Assembly: GCA_902537815.1 (NCBI GenBank)
Contig: CACBCS010000001.1
Coordinates: 145,213-209,212, forward strand
Length of the DNA: 64,000 nt
DNA from: an uncultured Pseudohongiella sp.
Lineage (GTDB): Bacteria > Pseudomonadota > Gammaproteobacteria > Pseudomonadales > Pseudohongiellaceae
Reading direction: 5' to 3'
A program made the translations under genes and the position numbers. Positions 39,363 through 50,436 of this stretch are shown one piece after another. Each line of letters begins with the position of its first letter. Positions within the stretch are counted from its first letter, which is position 1. The notes beneath the pieces were generated by a model, which worked only from the letters and a program-made list of their open reading frames with translations, was not told the DNA's origin and ran no database searches.

Positions 39363-40782
39363 GCCTTACCTGAGCGATATCCCTGAGATGAGGCGTATCC
39401 GCACCATCCATTTTGTCGGAATTGGGGGTGCCGGCATGTGCGGAATTGCCGAGGTGCTCCTCAATCAGGGCTATCGCATTACGGGATCTGACCTTAAACC
39501 CTCTGGCGCTACAGATCGCCTGAAAAAAATGGGCGCTCGGATCTATCTCAGGCATGAGGCTGCTAACGTGGTAAAGGCGGATGTGGTGGTGTATTCGAGC
39601 GCGATCAACAGGCGTAATCCGGAAATCAGGGCAGCAATCAGTCAGCAGAAGCCGCTGATACCGCGGGCCGAGATGCTGGCTGAGCTTATGCGTTATCGTC
39701 ATGCGATTGCGATAGCAGGAACGCACGGTAAGACCACAACGACCAGTATTGTTGCCTCGGTGTTTGCTGCCGGGGGTCTGGATCCTACTTATGTTATTGG
39801 CGGGCTGCTCAATAGCTCAGGGAGTAACGCTGGCTTGGGTGAGAGCAGGTACCTGGTAGCAGAGGCGGATGAAAGTGATGCCTCATTCATGCACCTGCAA
39901 CCTATGGTGGCTGCGGTCACGAATATCGAAGCTGATCACATGGTCACCTATGGTGGTGACTTTGAGAACCTCAAAAACTATTTCGTAGAGTTTCTGCATA
40001 ATTTGCCTTTTTACGGGCTCGCCGTCCTTTGTATTGATGACCCCGGTGTAAAAAGCATTATTGTTCAGCTGTCTCGTCCAGTTCTCACCTATGGCTTCTC
40101 GAAAGAGGCCGATTATCGCATTACCGAATTTCAGCAGAAAGCCGGCCAGATTGAGTTTCAAGTGACACGTCCTGAACGCAAGCGGCCTCTCAAAATCAAG
40201 CTTGCCATGCCGGGTCGCCACAATGCGCTCAACGCGACAGCAGCCGTGGCTATTGCTGCCGATGAAGGTGTCAGCGATAAGGCCATTATTAAGGGGATCA
40301 GGGATTTTGCGGGTGTTGGACGGCGATTTGATGTGCAGGGCGATTTTCCGATACCGGGGGGAGAGGTCACTCTGATAGATGATTACGGTCACCATCCTAC
40401 TGAAGTCGCGGCGACTGTTGAGGCGCTCAGGTCTGGCTGGCCGGATCGCCGGTTGGTGATGGTGTTTCAGCCCCATCGCTACAGCCGGACGGCAGATCTG
40501 TATGAAGACTTCGTCGAAGTGTTGTCAGCTGTGGATGTGCTGCTACTGCTGGATGTCTATTCGGCTGGTGAAAGCAAAATTCCAGGTGCCGACTCCCGCA
40601 GCCTGACCAGAAGTATCCGGCTGCGCGGCAAGGTAGAACCGCTTTACGTCAAAAAAGAAAAAAATGTGCGTCATATTCTCAGTGAAATACTGCTTCCTGG
40701 GGATATGGTTTTGACGCAGGGAGCCGGGAGTGTGGGCGGATTATCGAGGCTTCTGGCATCCAAGGGGTTTATGGACCGGTAA
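39355..40782 (+). CDS. murC: UDP-MurNAc-L-alanine ligase MurC
   Basis: This 475-residue Mur ligase attaches the first amino acid, L-alanine, to UDP-MurNAc. The N-terminal Rossmann segment [17 protein letters not shown] and the P-loop GTHGKT at 122-127 are standard, as are [10 protein letters not shown] and [11 protein letters not shown]. It is followed 45 bp later by ddlB, the usual order. Confidence 0.97.
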   Translation: MVRPYLSDIPEMRRIRTIHFVGIGGAGMCGIAEVLLNQGYRITGSDLKPSGATDRLKKMGARIYLRHEAANVVKADVVVYSSAINRRNPEIRAAISQQKPLIPRAEMLAELMRYRHAIAIAGTHGKTTTTSIVASVFAAGGLDPTYVIGGLLNSSGSNAGLGESRYLVAEADESDASFMHLQPMVAAVTNIEADHMVTYGGDFENLKNYFVEFLHNLPFYGLAVLCIDDPGVKSIIVQLSRPVLTYGFSKEADYRITEFQQKAGQIEFQVTRPERKRPLKIKLAMPGRHNALNATAAVAIAADEGVSDKAIIKGIRDFAGVGRRFDVQGDFPIPGGEVTLIDDYGHHPTEVAATVEALRSGWPDRRLVMVFQPHRYSRTADLYEDFVEVLSAVDVLLLLDVYSAGESKIPGADSRSLTRSIRLRGKVEPLYVKKEKNVRHILSEILLPGDMVLTQGAGSVGGLSRLLASKGFMDR

Positions 40783-40827
40783 TTTGTTGATTTTCATAGA
40801 AGAAACTGGCCTTTTGGGTTAAGAAAA

Positions 40828-41769
40828 ATGCCAATGAGAACGATAAATAGAGAACAGGTACTGGCGAAAGCCGGGCATGTCGTCTTGTTGATGGGCGGGA
40901 CCTCTTCAGAGCGAGAGATTTCACTGTTGAGCGGCCAGGCGGTTGCCAGCAGTCTGGTAAGCCTGGGGGTGCATACAACGGTGATTGATGTTGGTGAAAA
41001 CATCGTCGACGAGCTTAAGTCGGCAGCGCCGGATCTGGTCGTCAACATGCTGCATGGTCAGGGTGGAGAAGACGGGGTCATTCAGGGGTGTTTGGACCTG
41101 CTGCAGATTCCTTACACCGGGTCTGGTGTTCTGGCTTCCGCCTTGGCAATGGACAAGGTCAAGAGTAAGCAGATCTGGTGTCAGATAGGTCTGGCAACTG
41201 CCCCGTTCACTGTGCTCAATGAGGACAGTGACTGGGAAGAGGTCATAGAAGGTTTTGAGCGGGTTGTTGTGAAGCCCATTTATGGTGGTTCAAGTTTGGG
41301 CATCGCTATTGCTGATTCTTCGGGATCATTGGAAAGGGCCTATAGAGAGGCCTGCGAATTTCGGCAAGGCGTGATGGCTGAGAAGTATATCGAAGGCCCT
41401 GAGTATTCGACCGGAGTCCTGGACGACGAGTTGATGCCAACGATTCTGCTTGAGACCGACCGGGAGTTTTTTGATTTTACTGCCAAATACGTTGACGAGG
41501 GCACACGAATTGTCTGTCCCGCTCCCCTCAGCAGCGAGCGTATGGCGGCAGCTGAGGCCTTGGTTAAACGTGCTTACAGTGCGCTGGGCTGCAGCGGGCT
41601 TGCCCGAGTGGATTTTATGGAAGACGCGGCCGGTGATTTTTTCCTGCTGGAGGTGAATACAGTGCCGGGTATGACCTCTCACAGCTTCGTCCCAAAATCG
41701 GCTGCCCGGGTTGGTATTGATTTTGATGAATTGGTCCTGCGCATACTTGACGGGAAACTGAACGGGTAA
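40828..41769 (+). CDS. ddlB: D-alanine--D-alanine ligase DdlB
   Basis: This 313-residue ATP-grasp enzyme makes the D-Ala-D-Ala dipeptide used by MurF. The N-terminal LMGGTSSEREISLLSGQAV, the ATP-binding VVKPIYGGSSLGI and the metal/product site LEVNTVPGMTSHS are present. The length is that of the short (DdlB) type. It lies between murC and ftsQ as in E. coli; the vancomycin-resistance D-Ala-D-Lac signature is not seen. Confidence 0.97.
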   Translation: MPMRTINREQVLAKAGHVVLLMGGTSSEREISLLSGQAVASSLVSLGVHTTVIDVGENIVDELKSAAPDLVVNMLHGQGGEDGVIQGCLDLLQIPYTGSGVLASALAMDKVKSKQIWCQIGLATAPFTVLNEDSDWEEVIEGFERVVVKPIYGGSSLGIAIADSSGSLERAYREACEFRQGVMAEKYIEGPEYSTGVLDDELMPTILLETDREFFDFTAKYVDEGTRIVCPAPLSSERMAAAEALVKRAYSALGCSGLARVDFMEDAAGDFFLLEVNTVPGMTSHSFVPKSAARVGIDFDELVLRILDGKLNG

Positions 41770-41778
41770 GCTCTTGCC

Positions 41779-42594
41779 ATGTTGAAAGCCACTAAAAGGT
41801 CGTCAGCACAGACCTCGATTAAGATGTCACCCGGCCGCGTCCATCGGGGTGGTCAGCCGCTCAATACGAAAACTGCTGCGAGAAAACGCTATGTGGTCGC
41901 CGGTCTCGTAACCACAACGATAATGCTCGTCATCCAGCAGAATGGAGAAAATCTGGCGCATGCGATCAGTCGCCCCGTGTCCAAGGTGCGAGTTGAAAGT
42001 GCACAACAGTTTGTGACCGAAGCAGAGCTCACAAACTTGATTTCGCGTTATTTGGGCACCAGTTTTTTCGCCTTTGACGTCTTGGGAGCAAAACAGAGCC
42101 TTGAACAACATCCTTGGGTCCGGCGTGCCTCCGCAAAGAAAGTGTGGCCCGACACGGTGGTCTTGGAGATTCAGGAAGAGATTGCGATTGCCCGATGGGG
42201 TGACGGGCAATTACTCAATCAGTTCGGTAGAATCTTTGAGCCTCCCGGGCGCCGGCGCGCCGCTGGACTGCCATTACTGGTTGGTTCGGAGGGTGAACAG
42301 TACCGGGTTATGGAACAGTACCGTGCCGTGAGTCAGCAACTTTTTCCGGTGGGGCTGAGAGTAACCTCTCTGAGTCTGAGTCCACGAGGGAACTGGAGCC
42401 TGATTCTGAACGATTCGATACAGGTCACGCTGGGGCGAGAGAAAATTATCGAGCGTCTGGCGAGATTTGCCGAGCTTTATCAAAGTCCTGAATTGATGGT
42501 CTCTGAGAAGCTTGAGTCAGTAGACCTGAGATATGACAACGGGATCGCGGTCAAACTGGTCGCGGAAGACTCGGTGGAGTTGGCTGTCAGATGA
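41779..42594 (+). CDS. ftsQ: Cell division protein FtsQ
   Basis: This 271-residue bitopic protein has a basic cytosolic N-terminus (about 1-37), one transmembrane helix (about 38-52), a POTRA domain (about 65-135, VRVESAQQFVTEAELTNLI to TVVLEIQEEIAIARWG), and a beta domain to about 265. FtsQ scaffolds FtsB and FtsL and links early and late division proteins. The gene lies 9 bp after ddlB and 66 bp before ftsA. Confidence 0.96.
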   Translation: MLKATKRSSAQTSIKMSPGRVHRGGQPLNTKTAARKRYVVAGLVTTTIMLVIQQNGENLAHAISRPVSKVRVESAQQFVTEAELTNLISRYLGTSFFAFDVLGAKQSLEQHPWVRRASAKKVWPDTVVLEIQEEIAIARWGDGQLLNQFGRIFEPPGRRRAAGLPLLVGSEGEQYRVMEQYRAVSQQLFPVGLRVTSLSLSPRGNWSLILNDSIQVTLGREKIIERLARFAELYQSPELMVSEKLESVDLRYDNGIAVKLVAEDSVELAVR

Positions 42595-42660
42595 AGCAAG
42601 TTGGTGTTTCAGTCTCAGGCCTTTTCAATGTAGCCAGCAGCCGTGCGAACGGTTTAACTG

Positions 42661-43896
42661 ATGAATGAAGCGGTCGGTGAGAACATGATTGTAGGCCTCG
42701 ATATAGGCACCTCTAAGGTGGTGGCGATTGTGGGCGATATTAATCCCGATGGCAGTCTGGATATTGTCGGAATAGGAAGTCATAAATCCCGTGGTCTCAA
42801 GAAAGGCACTGTAGTCAACATTGAGTCGACGGTTGAATCTATTCAACGCGCGATTGAAGAGGCTGAACTCATGGCCGGCTGTCAGATTCATTCGGTGTAT
42901 GCCGGAATTGCCGGCAGCCACATCCGCAGTATGAACTCTCACGGCATTGTCGCAATCCGGGACGGAGAGGTGATGAAAGCCGATATTGAACGGGTGATTG
43001 ATGCAGCTCAGGCAGTCGCTATTCCGGCCGATCAGAAAGTGCTTCATATACTTCCCCAAGAATACATCATTGATTCTCAGGAAGGTGTGAAAGAACCATT
43101 GGGGATGTCAGGGGTTCGCCTGGAAGCAAAGGTGCACCTTGTCACCTGCGCAATAAATGCGGTGCAAAATATAGACAAATGCATCCGCCGCTGCGGTCTT
43201 GAAACAGATGAAATCATTCTTGAACAGCTCGCCTCCAGCTATGCCGTATTGACCGAAGATGAAAAAGAGCTTGGTGTTTGTCTCGTTGACATTGGCGGAG
43301 GAACGTCGGATATCGCCATTTTCACCGAGGGTGCGATTCGGCACACCGGCGTGATACCAATCGCTGGAGATCAGGTTACAAATGATATTGCCATGGCGCT
43401 TCGGACTCCGACTGAGAATGCCGATGAGATAAAAATTAAGTACGCCTGCGCGCTGACTCAGCTGGCCAATCCGGATGACACGATAAAAGTACCCAGTGTG
43501 GGTGACCGGCCCCCCAGAGAGTTATCCAGGCAATCCCTGGCTGAAGTTGTCGAGCCTCGCTATGACGAGCTCTTTACTTTGGTTCAGGCAGAACTCCAGC
43601 GTAGCGGTTTTGAAAATATGCTGGCCGCCGGTGTGGTCTTGACCGGCGGGACCAGCAAGATGGAAGGGGTAGTTGAACTGGCAGAGGAAATTTTTCACGC
43701 GCCGGTCCGTATCGGTGCGCCACACAATGTTAATGGATTGGCCGATATCGTTCGAAATCCGATCTACTCTACAGGTGTCGGTCTTCTGCTGTATGGGTTA
43801 AAGCAACATCAAGAGCGCGAAGGCCTGGAGTCGAAGCGTGCTCCGCAAGTTCATCTGGTTGACAGAGTGAAAAGCTGGTTTCAAGGGAACTTCTGA
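42661..43896 (+). CDS. ftsA: Cell division protein FtsA
   Basis: This 411-residue actin-like ATPase tethers FtsZ to the membrane. The phosphate-1 motif GLDIGTSKVVAIVGD opens the fold, LVDIGGGTSDIAIF is phosphate-2, and VLTGGTSKMEG is the adenosine motif. The C-terminal amphipathic membrane-targeting helix is visible as DRVKSWFQGNF. The ATG at 42661 fits the family N-terminus; a second ATG lies at codon 9. The ribosome-binding site is weak. ftsZ follows. Confidence 0.97.
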   Translation: MNEAVGENMIVGLDIGTSKVVAIVGDINPDGSLDIVGIGSHKSRGLKKGTVVNIESTVESIQRAIEEAELMAGCQIHSVYAGIAGSHIRSMNSHGIVAIRDGEVMKADIERVIDAAQAVAIPADQKVLHILPQEYIIDSQEGVKEPLGMSGVRLEAKVHLVTCAINAVQNIDKCIRRCGLETDEIILEQLASSYAVLTEDEKELGVCLVDIGGGTSDIAIFTEGAIRHTGVIPIAGDQVTNDIAMALRTPTENADEIKIKYACALTQLANPDDTIKVPSVGDRPPRELSRQSLAEVVEPRYDELFTLVQAELQRSGFENMLAAGVVLTGGTSKMEGVVELAEEIFHAPVRIGAPHNVNGLADIVRNPIYSTGVGLLLYGLKQHQEREGLESKRAPQVHLVDRVKSWFQGNF

Positions 43897-43949
43897 AAAC
43901 TGTCTGATTGCATGATAGTGAGAATAATTCGAGAAAACGAGGGGATTTC

Positions 43950-45095
43950 ATGTTCGAGCTAATAGACAACATTCCGCAAAGTGCGGTGATTAAAGTGCTG
44001 GGAGTCGGCGGTGGCGGTGGCAATGCTGTCCATCACATGATCACCAATCAGGTTGATGGTGTTGATTTTATCTGCGCCAACACGGACTCACAGGCCCTAA
44101 ATAACCTGAAGGCTAAGACCATCTTGCAGATGGGCACCAGTATCACCAAAGGGTTGGGAGCAGGAGCTAACCCGGAGATCGGGCGACAGGCTGCTCTGGA
44201 AGATCGAGACCAGATCGCAGACATTCTGAGCGGTGCGGATATGGTGTTCATTACTGCCGGCATGGGCGGCGGTACTGGTACCGGTGCCGCGCCGATTGTT
44301 GCTGAAGTAGCCCGAGAACTTGGCATTCTCACCGTTGCTGTAGTCACAAGACCGTTTCCTTTCGAGGGAAAGAAGCGCTCGGCGATTGCTGAGCACGGTA
44401 TTGAGCAACTTTCAGCCAATGTGGACTCGCTGATCACGATCCCCAATGAGAAGCTGCTGGATGTTTTGGGCAAGGAAGCTTCACTGCTTGATGCATTCAA
44501 GGCGGCGAATGATGTCTTGCTGGGTGCCGTGAAAGGCATCGCTGATCTGATTATGCATCCCGGCATGATCAATGTTGATTTTGCCGATGTAAAAACAGTC
44601 ATGTCAGAAATGGGCATGGCCATGATGGGCACCGGATTTGCAACAGGTGAGGACAGAGCACGTGAGGCGGCGGAGTCAGCTATTCGCTCGCCGCTTCTGG
44701 AAGATGTCAATCTTCAGGGGGCCCGCGGGATACTGGTGAACATCACAGCAGGAGAGAACCTGTCCCTGGGTGAATTTTCAGAAGTCGGTGATACCATCGA
44801 AGAGTTCGCTTCAGATGATGCCACAGTGGTTGTAGGCACAGTAATTGACCCGGAATTGGGTGATGAGATGCGAGTGACCGTGGTAGCAACCGGACTGGGT
44901 GGCGGGCAGGCCAAACCCAAGAAAGTTGTCGACAACACGCAGCGAGAGCAAACGGATTACAGCCAGCTGGACAGACCTGCTGTATTGCGGAATCGCCCGG
45001 TTGACCGTGGTGCTGTTGTGGCGCAGGCGGTTGGTGCAGAAGCAGATATCGACTATCTTGATATCCCTGCGTTTCTGAGAAGGCAGGCGGACTAG
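43950..45095 (+). CDS. ftsZ: Cell division GTPase FtsZ
   Basis: This 381-residue tubulin homologue forms the Z ring. The GTP-binding tubulin signature [10 protein letters not shown] is at 106-115, the T7 catalytic loop is in [15 protein letters not shown], and the C-terminal peptide [14 protein letters not shown] binds FtsA and ZipA. The ATG at 43950 has a GAGGGG site and gives the family N-terminus MFELIDN; the frame is open to a TTG at 43908 with no support. A variable linker spans about 320-365. Confidence 0.98.
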   Translation: MFELIDNIPQSAVIKVLGVGGGGGNAVHHMITNQVDGVDFICANTDSQALNNLKAKTILQMGTSITKGLGAGANPEIGRQAALEDRDQIADILSGADMVFITAGMGGGTGTGAAPIVAEVARELGILTVAVVTRPFPFEGKKRSAIAEHGIEQLSANVDSLITIPNEKLLDVLGKEASLLDAFKAANDVLLGAVKGIADLIMHPGMINVDFADVKTVMSEMGMAMMGTGFATGEDRAREAAESAIRSPLLEDVNLQGARGILVNITAGENLSLGEFSEVGDTIEEFASDDATVVVGTVIDPELGDEMRVTVVATGLGGGQAKPKKVVDNTQREQTDYSQLDRPAVLRNRPVDRGAVVAQAVGAEADIDYLDIPAFLRRQAD

Positions 45096-45462
45096 CCCTG
45101 CGGCAACAGATTGGTTGCCCCGGCATCGGGATCAAGGATGAAGCACTTCCCTCAATTGCTTTTTGATCCCGGCGCCGGCACTGGCTCTGCTTCAAAGATT
45201 GCTAGTCGAATCTTTGGGGTAGCCCGCTTCGCCGGTACGATTCCATCTTTTTGGCGGGCCCTCAATACAGACTTATTGGGGCTTGCCGGCGGGGGTTGAT
45301 CCGTGATCTTAGCAGTCAGCGTACGCGTAACACAAGCAACTTCAGTTTCTGCGACCCCTGACGAAGAACTGGTATGACATTCGGGCCCTGCGAGGGAACT
45401 TAATCAGAATGGTGAGGTCTCACCATCAACTACCGTCACCGACGCAGCCATCAGGCAACTCT
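45096..45462. other. 367-bp ftsZ-lpxC intergenic region
   Basis: No convincing gene is present. A small hairpin (GGCAAC at 45102-45107 with GTTGCC at 45114-45119) is followed by a long imperfect inverted repeat at 45120-45178. The rest should hold the lpxC promoter, but I cannot place it with confidence. An open frame at 45111-45299 lacks a ribosome-binding site and recognisable sequence. Confidence 0.6.
45120..45178. repeat. Long imperfect inverted repeat after ftsZ
   Basis: CCGGCATCGGGATCAA (45120-45135) pairs with TTGATCCCGGCGCCGG (45163-45178) at 14 of 16 positions, and an inner AAGCA/TGCTT pair extends the stem. The RNA would be a stable hairpin of about 60 nt. No T-run follows, so it is not a typical intrinsic terminator. 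Confidence 0.6.
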
Positions 45463-46374
45463 ATGCTGAGACAGAGAACATTAAAAAACGTGATCCGGGC
45501 CACTGGCGTCGGCCTCCATACGGGGGAGAAAGTGTATCTGACGCTGCGTCCGGCGCCGGTGAATACCGGTATTGTTTTCAGTCGAGTTGACCTTGATCCG
45601 GTTGTGCAGATCCCGGCGACAGCAACAAATGTGGGTGATACTACCCTGTCGACCTGTCTAGTTCAGGGACACGTCAGAATCTCAACCATTGAGCATCTCA
45701 TGTCAGCCATGTCTGGTCTGGGCATTGATAACGCGTTTGTAGACGTCAGCGCGCCAGAAGTGCCTATTATGGATGGCAGTGCTGGCCCGTTCGTCTTTCT
45801 GATTCAGTCAGCCGGCATTGAGGAGCAGAGCGAACTCAAGCAGTTTATCAAGATCAAGAAGCCAATCCGCCTGGAGCAGGGTGATAAATCGGTAAGCCTC
45901 GAGCCATTTGATGGCTTCAAGGTGAGCTACACGCTGCTTTACGATCATCCCGTGTACAAAAAATACACAAAAAGTGCCACGATCGACTTTTCAAGCACCT
46001 CCTTTGTAAAAGAGGTGAGCCGGGCCAGAACCTTTGGCTTTATGCATGAATTCGAAGAACTCAGAAATCGGAACCTCGCTCTGGGTGCGAGTATGGATAA
46101 CGCGATCGCCGTCGGCGATTACAAGGTCCTGAACGAAGATGGTCTGCGGTACGAGGATGAATTCGTTAAGCACAAGATTCTGGATTCGATCGGAGATTTG
46201 TACCTGTTGGGCAATAGCCTGATTGGCGAATTTAAAGGGTACAAATCTGGACATGCCCTCAATAATGCATTATTAAGAATGCTGGAAGTGAACGAGGATG
46301 CTTGGGAAATCGTCAGCTTCGACGAGGAATCGAACGTACCGATATCCTACGTGAAGCCTGTGCTCGCCGCGTAA
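45463..46374 (+). CDS. lpxC: UDP-3-O-acyl-N-acetylglucosamine deacetylase LpxC
   Basis: This 303-residue zinc amidase performs the committed step of lipid A synthesis. Zinc ligands are His78 ([12 protein letters not shown]), His237 and Asp241 (HKILD); Glu77 and His264 (SGHALNN) complete catalysis. The ATG at 45463 ([21 protein letters not shown]) is the family start; the frame extends upstream to 45409 without a homologous N-terminus. It closes the dcw cluster after a 367-bp gap following ftsZ. Confidence 0.97.
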   Translation: MLRQRTLKNVIRATGVGLHTGEKVYLTLRPAPVNTGIVFSRVDLDPVVQIPATATNVGDTTLSTCLVQGHVRISTIEHLMSAMSGLGIDNAFVDVSAPEVPIMDGSAGPFVFLIQSAGIEEQSELKQFIKIKKPIRLEQGDKSVSLEPFDGFKVSYTLLYDHPVYKKYTKSATIDFSSTSFVKEVSRARTFGFMHEFEELRNRNLALGASMDNAIAVGDYKVLNEDGLRYEDEFVKHKILDSIGDLYLLGNSLIGEFKGYKSGHALNNALLRMLEVNEDAWEIVSFDEESNVPISYVKPVLAA

Positions 46375-46527
46375 TCTCTTTTCTCTCCAACTTACTGAAC
46401 TAGCGAGATATTCTCCGAAAGCTTCCCGTTCGGGAGAGGAGTCGAGTGTTCCTTGACGGTCGGATATTGAATTTTTGCCTATCTAACCCCATGACTTGCT
46501 TCGATTAGCCAGAAATTAAGCCACGCA

Positions 46528-47457
46528 ATGAAGCTGATACTAGTCAATCAACGACACGGTCACACCCGAACCATCATTCTAAAGGGATGGGTGAAGGGGT
46601 TGTTGTCGGCATGCCTGCTTGGCGCCCCCGTCGCGCTCGGTTATTTTGGCTATCAGCTAGCCATTTCTGGCAATGCTTCTTTACTGACCGAGGACGCTGC
46701 CCGCAACTGGCAGCAACAGCTGAGTTTGCAGGAAATCGAGTTGGAAGAGCTGAAGCAGGAGTCCCGGCGTGAACTCGAAGCGCTCAGCCTCAGACTGGCG
46801 ATGATGCAGGCTCGATTGGTGAGGCTTGATGCGATGGGAGAGCGCATTACCCGTATGTCAGATTTTGACAACGGAGAGTTCGATTTTAGTCAACCCATTG
46901 TTGCAGTCGGCGGGCCGGCTCGCGGAGGCAGTGAGTTCAGTGAGTCCGGGTTCCTCAATGCCCTCGACAGACTCGAAAGACAACTGCAAGATCGGCAGAG
47001 TCAGCTCCAGATTCTGGAAGATCTGCTCGATGACCGAAAAATTCAGTCAGAGATATTTATCGCAGGCCGCCCGATCGAGCAAGGCTGGATAGCCTCACGC
47101 TTTGGTCAGCGACCGGATCCTTTTACCGGTCGGATGTCCTTCCACGCGGGTCTTGATTTCACCACGGGTCGCGCAGGTGCAGAGATCAATACTGTCGCTT
47201 CGGGAGTTGTGACCTGGTCCGGGCCCCGCTCCGGCTACGGATTGATGGTCGAGGTTAACCACGGCAGCGGCTATACGACCCGATACGCGCACGCTGAAAG
47301 GTTATTGGTTGATGTCGGTGATATCGTTGATAAAGGTCAGAACATAGCTCTGGTCGGCTCGACAGGTCGTTCGACCGGCCCGCACGTACATTTTGAAGTC
47401 TATAAAAACGGCCGTGTCGTCGACCCCGCCGCCTACATTCATCGTACGATCAGATAA
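46528..47457 (+). CDS. M23 (LytM-domain) peptidoglycan metallopeptidase
   Basis: This 309-residue envelope protein has an N-terminal transmembrane or uncleaved signal helix (about 24-48), a coiled-coil region (about 60-105 and 140-172) and a C-terminal LytM domain (about 185-305). All zinc and catalytic residues are present: His206 and Asp210 (HAGLD), His255 (RYAH) and His286/His288 (HVH). It should therefore be an active endopeptidase, unlike degenerate EnvC/NlpD-type activators. A peptidase of this kind lies between lpxC and secA in Pseudomonas too. Its partners are unknown. Confidence 0.92.
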   Translation: MKLILVNQRHGHTRTIILKGWVKGLLSACLLGAPVALGYFGYQLAISGNASLLTEDAARNWQQQLSLQEIELEELKQESRRELEALSLRLAMMQARLVRLDAMGERITRMSDFDNGEFDFSQPIVAVGGPARGGSEFSESGFLNALDRLERQLQDRQSQLQILEDLLDDRKIQSEIFIAGRPIEQGWIASRFGQRPDPFTGRMSFHAGLDFTTGRAGAEINTVASGVVTWSGPRSGYGLMVEVNHGSGYTTRYAHAERLLVDVGDIVDKGQNIALVGSTGRSTGPHVHFEVYKNGRVVDPAAYIHRTIR

Positions 47458-47561
47458 ATTCCTTGTGAGGCCCTCTTGCTTGCGCTGTGGGTACATTACC
47501 ACAGGGTGAGATGTCGTGCTTGAAGCACTCAAATCTATCTACCGATACCGGTTTTCAGCTT

Positions 47562-50330
47562 ATGAATATCCTCAATAAAATCTTTGGCAGCAGCAATTCT
47601 CGCAAGCTGAAGAAAATGAACAAAATCGTTACCGCAATCAATGCGTGCGAGCAGGAGCTGGAACAGCTATCTGACGAACAGTTGTCCGGCAAGACGGGCG
47701 AATTTGCCCTAAAGCTGGAGGGCGGGGCGGCTCTCGGCAGCATCCTGCCCGAAGCATTTGCGGTGGTCAGAGAAGCCAGTAAGCGCACCTTAGGTTTGCG
47801 CCACTTTGATGTGCAGATGATCGGCGGCATGGTTCTAAACGAAGGTGATATTGCCGAAATGCGTACCGGGGAAGGCAAAACTCTGGTTGCGACGCTGCCC
47901 GCGTATCTCAATGCAATTTCCGGAAAGGGAGTGCACATCGTCACCGTCAACGAGTATTTGGCGGAGCGGGATGCGAACTGGATGCGCCCGATTTATGAAT
48001 TCTTAGGGATCACGGTCGGAGTCGTGAAGTCTGGCCAGTCCCCGGAAGAGAAGCGTCAGGCCTACGGGGCTTCCATTACTTATGGCACCAACAATGAATT
48101 CGGGTTTGATTATCTTCGGGACAATATGGCTTTTCGTCTCGAAGATAAGATGCAGAAGCAGCTCAATTTTGCGATTGTCGACGAGGTTGACTCAATCCTC
48201 ATTGATGAGGCGAGGACGCCGCTGATTATTTCTGGAGCAGCCGAAGACAGCTCTCAACTGTACCTTGCAGTGAACAAACTCATCCCCAAACTTGAAAAGG
48301 GCGAAAAGCAGGAAGTCTCCAAAATGGAGATGATGGACAAGAATTTTGTTCCGGAGGAGTCTGGGCATTTTACGGTCGATGAGAAGAGCCGCCAGGCGGA
48401 GCTCACAGAAGCGGGCCACGAATTCGTTGAAGATCTGCTTATCAAACAAAAACTTCTGGCAGAGGGTGAGTCTTTGTACGCGGCGACAAACCTTTCTCTG
48501 CTGCACCATGTTCATGCGGCTTTAAAAGCCCATCATCTGTTCAACCGGGACATCGAATACATAGTTCAGAACAAAAAAATAGTACTCATTGATGAGCACA
48601 CCGGCAGAACGATGGAGGGGCGCAGGCTTTCAGAAGGGCTGCATCAGGCCCTTGAGGCCAAGGAAAATCTCGAAATTCAAAGCGAGAGCCAGACTCTGGC
48701 CTCTACAACATTTCAGAATTACTTTCGGCTCTACGGCAAACTGTCTGGCATGACAGGCACTGCGGACACGGAGGCTTTCGAATTCAGTCAGATCTACGGC
48801 CTGGATGTTGTGGTCATTCCCACCAATGTACCGATGGTGCGTGAGGATGCGAATGACCTGATCTTCCTGTCAATGGAAGAAAAATTTGAAGCGATTCTTA
48901 ACGATATTATCGAAATTCGTGAAAAGGGCGCTCCAGTACTTGTGGGCACGGCTTCTATTGATACGTCAGAGATACTTTCTAACTACCTGAGCAAGAAGAA
49001 AATTAGCCATGAAGTGCTGAATGCGAAATTCCATGCCAAGGAAGCAGAAATTATTGCTGAGGCAGGCAGGCCCGGCGCGGTGACTATCGCCACCAACATG
49101 GCAGGACGGGGAACTGATATTGTCCTGGGGGGCAAGTGGGAGGCTGAAGTTGAAGCTCTCAGCAATCCAAGTCAGGAAGAAATCGATGAAATCAAGTCAC
49201 AGTGGCAGCAGCGCCATGACCAGGTCCTGGCTGCAGGGGGGCTTCATATCATCGGAACAGAACGCCACGAATCACGGCGGATAGACAATCAACTGCGCGG
49301 CCGTGCGGGTCGGCAGGGCGATCCTGGTTACTCCAGATTTTATCTCTCTATGGAAGATAATCTGCTTCGGATCTTTGCCAGTGAAGGAGTAAAGAACTTC
49401 ATGCGGAAACTGGGTATGGAGCGCGGAGAGGCTATCGAGCATGGCATGGTGACCCGCTCTATTGAGAAGGCCCAGCGTAAGGTGGAAGGGCGAAATTTTG
49501 ATATCCGAAAACAGTTACTTGAATACGACAACGTTGCTAATGATCAGCGCACTATTATCTATCGCCAGAGAAAAGAACTCATGGCCAGCAATGACATCTC
49601 AGATCTGCTCAAGGACATGAGGGGAGAAGTCGTCTCCGGGCTGGTCGATGAATATATTCCGCCTCAGAGCGTGCCAGAGCAGTGGGACATTCCAGCTCTT
49701 GAAGCTGCGGTTAAGACGGAATTCAATACCAGTCAGCCAATCCAGCAATGGCTGGACGAGGACGATCAGCTGTATGAAGACCAGTTGAAGCGTAAGCTGA
49801 TCGACATTCTGGAACAAGAGTACGAACTCAAATCCACAGCGGTCGGCGAGAATATGCGGCTATTCGAAAAGCAGATCAGTCTGCAGATTCTTGATGGCCT
49901 CTGGAAAGAGCATCTGGCCACGATGGATCATCTCAGGCAGGGGATTTTCCTGCGAAGTTACGGCGGGAAAAATCCGCGGCAGGAATATAAAAGAGAAGCG
50001 TTTGCCTTGTTCACTGAGTTGCTGGATAACCTGCAGCGTGAAGCCGTAAAAGTCCTGAGTCATGTTCAGATAAGGCAGGAGGACGCGGCTGATGCGATTG
50101 AGCGTAAGCGCAGGGAAGAGGCGGCGAGAGAAAGAGTGAATTACCAGCATCAGGAAGTCTCAGCGTTGTCTGGCTCTGCCGCTGCGGAACAAAATCAGCC
50201 GACTGATGATGCTCAGCATTCAGGCAGACAATCTCCCTTTGTGCGTGATGTGCCAAAAGTTGGCAGGAATGATCCTTGTCCATGCGGGTCCGGTAAGAAA
50301 TATAAGCTTTGTCATGGAAAGATTTCCTAG
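47562..50330 (+). CDS. secA: Preprotein translocase ATPase SecA
   Basis: This 922-residue motor drives proteins through SecYEG. The Walker A motif MRTGEGKT is at 100-107, Walker B is in [12 protein letters not shown], and the C-terminal zinc-binding tail [13 protein letters not shown] binds SecB. The ATG at 47562 gives the family start [18 protein letters not shown]; the frame is open to 47487 but without similarity. No secM-like regulator precedes it; its place is taken by the M23 peptidase gene. Confidence 0.98.
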   Translation: MNILNKIFGSSNSRKLKKMNKIVTAINACEQELEQLSDEQLSGKTGEFALKLEGGAALGSILPEAFAVVREASKRTLGLRHFDVQMIGGMVLNEGDIAEMRTGEGKTLVATLPAYLNAISGKGVHIVTVNEYLAERDANWMRPIYEFLGITVGVVKSGQSPEEKRQAYGASITYGTNNEFGFDYLRDNMAFRLEDKMQKQLNFAIVDEVDSILIDEARTPLIISGAAEDSSQLYLAVNKLIPKLEKGEKQEVSKMEMMDKNFVPEESGHFTVDEKSRQAELTEAGHEFVEDLLIKQKLLAEGESLYAATNLSLLHHVHAALKAHHLFNRDIEYIVQNKKIVLIDEHTGRTMEGRRLSEGLHQALEAKENLEIQSESQTLASTTFQNYFRLYGKLSGMTGTADTEAFEFSQIYGLDVVVIPTNVPMVREDANDLIFLSMEEKFEAILNDIIEIREKGAPVLVGTASIDTSEILSNYLSKKKISHEVLNAKFHAKEAEIIAEAGRPGAVTIATNMAGRGTDIVLGGKWEAEVEALSNPSQEEIDEIKSQWQQRHDQVLAAGGLHIIGTERHESRRIDNQLRGRAGRQGDPGYSRFYLSMEDNLLRIFASEGVKNFMRKLGMERGEAIEHGMVTRSIEKAQRKVEGRNFDIRKQLLEYDNVANDQRTIIYRQRKELMASNDISDLLKDMRGEVVSGLVDEYIPPQSVPEQWDIPALEAAVKTEFNTSQPIQQWLDEDDQLYEDQLKRKLIDILEQEYELKSTAVGENMRLFEKQISLQILDGLWKEHLATMDHLRQGIFLRSYGGKNPRQEYKREAFALFTELLDNLQREAVKVLSHVQIRQEDAADAIERKRREEAARERVNYQHQEVSALSGSAAAEQNQPTDDAQHSGRQSPFVRDVPKVGRNDPCPCGSGKKYKLCHGKIS

Positions 50331-50344
50331 TGCGTCAAAATATC

Positions 50345-50408
50345 CGAAGCCAACGGAAGTGCTTTACCGGCGTGTCCGGCGGATAAATTTTGCGCACTTC
50401 CGGCCTTC
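50345..50408. repeat. Inverted repeat between secA and argJ
   Basis: CGGAAGTGC (50354-50362) is exactly complementary to GCACTTCCG (50394-50402). The flanks CGAAGCC and GGCCTTCG extend the stem with one bulge. The loop contains two CCGG copies that could form an inner pair. It fills most of the 106-bp space after the secA stop. No T-run follows. Confidence 0.55.
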
Positions 50409-50436
50409 GTAGAATCGAAACGCTGCAACGACGCCT

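Noticed and set aside
45111-45299. 62-codon frame in the ftsZ-lpxC gap
   Set aside because: Covers the inverted repeat, has no ribosome-binding site and no protein-like motifs.
46420-46440. Short hairpin after lpxC (TTCCC, GTTC loop, GGGAG)
   Set aside because: Five base pairs with a wobble and no T-run; too weak to call.
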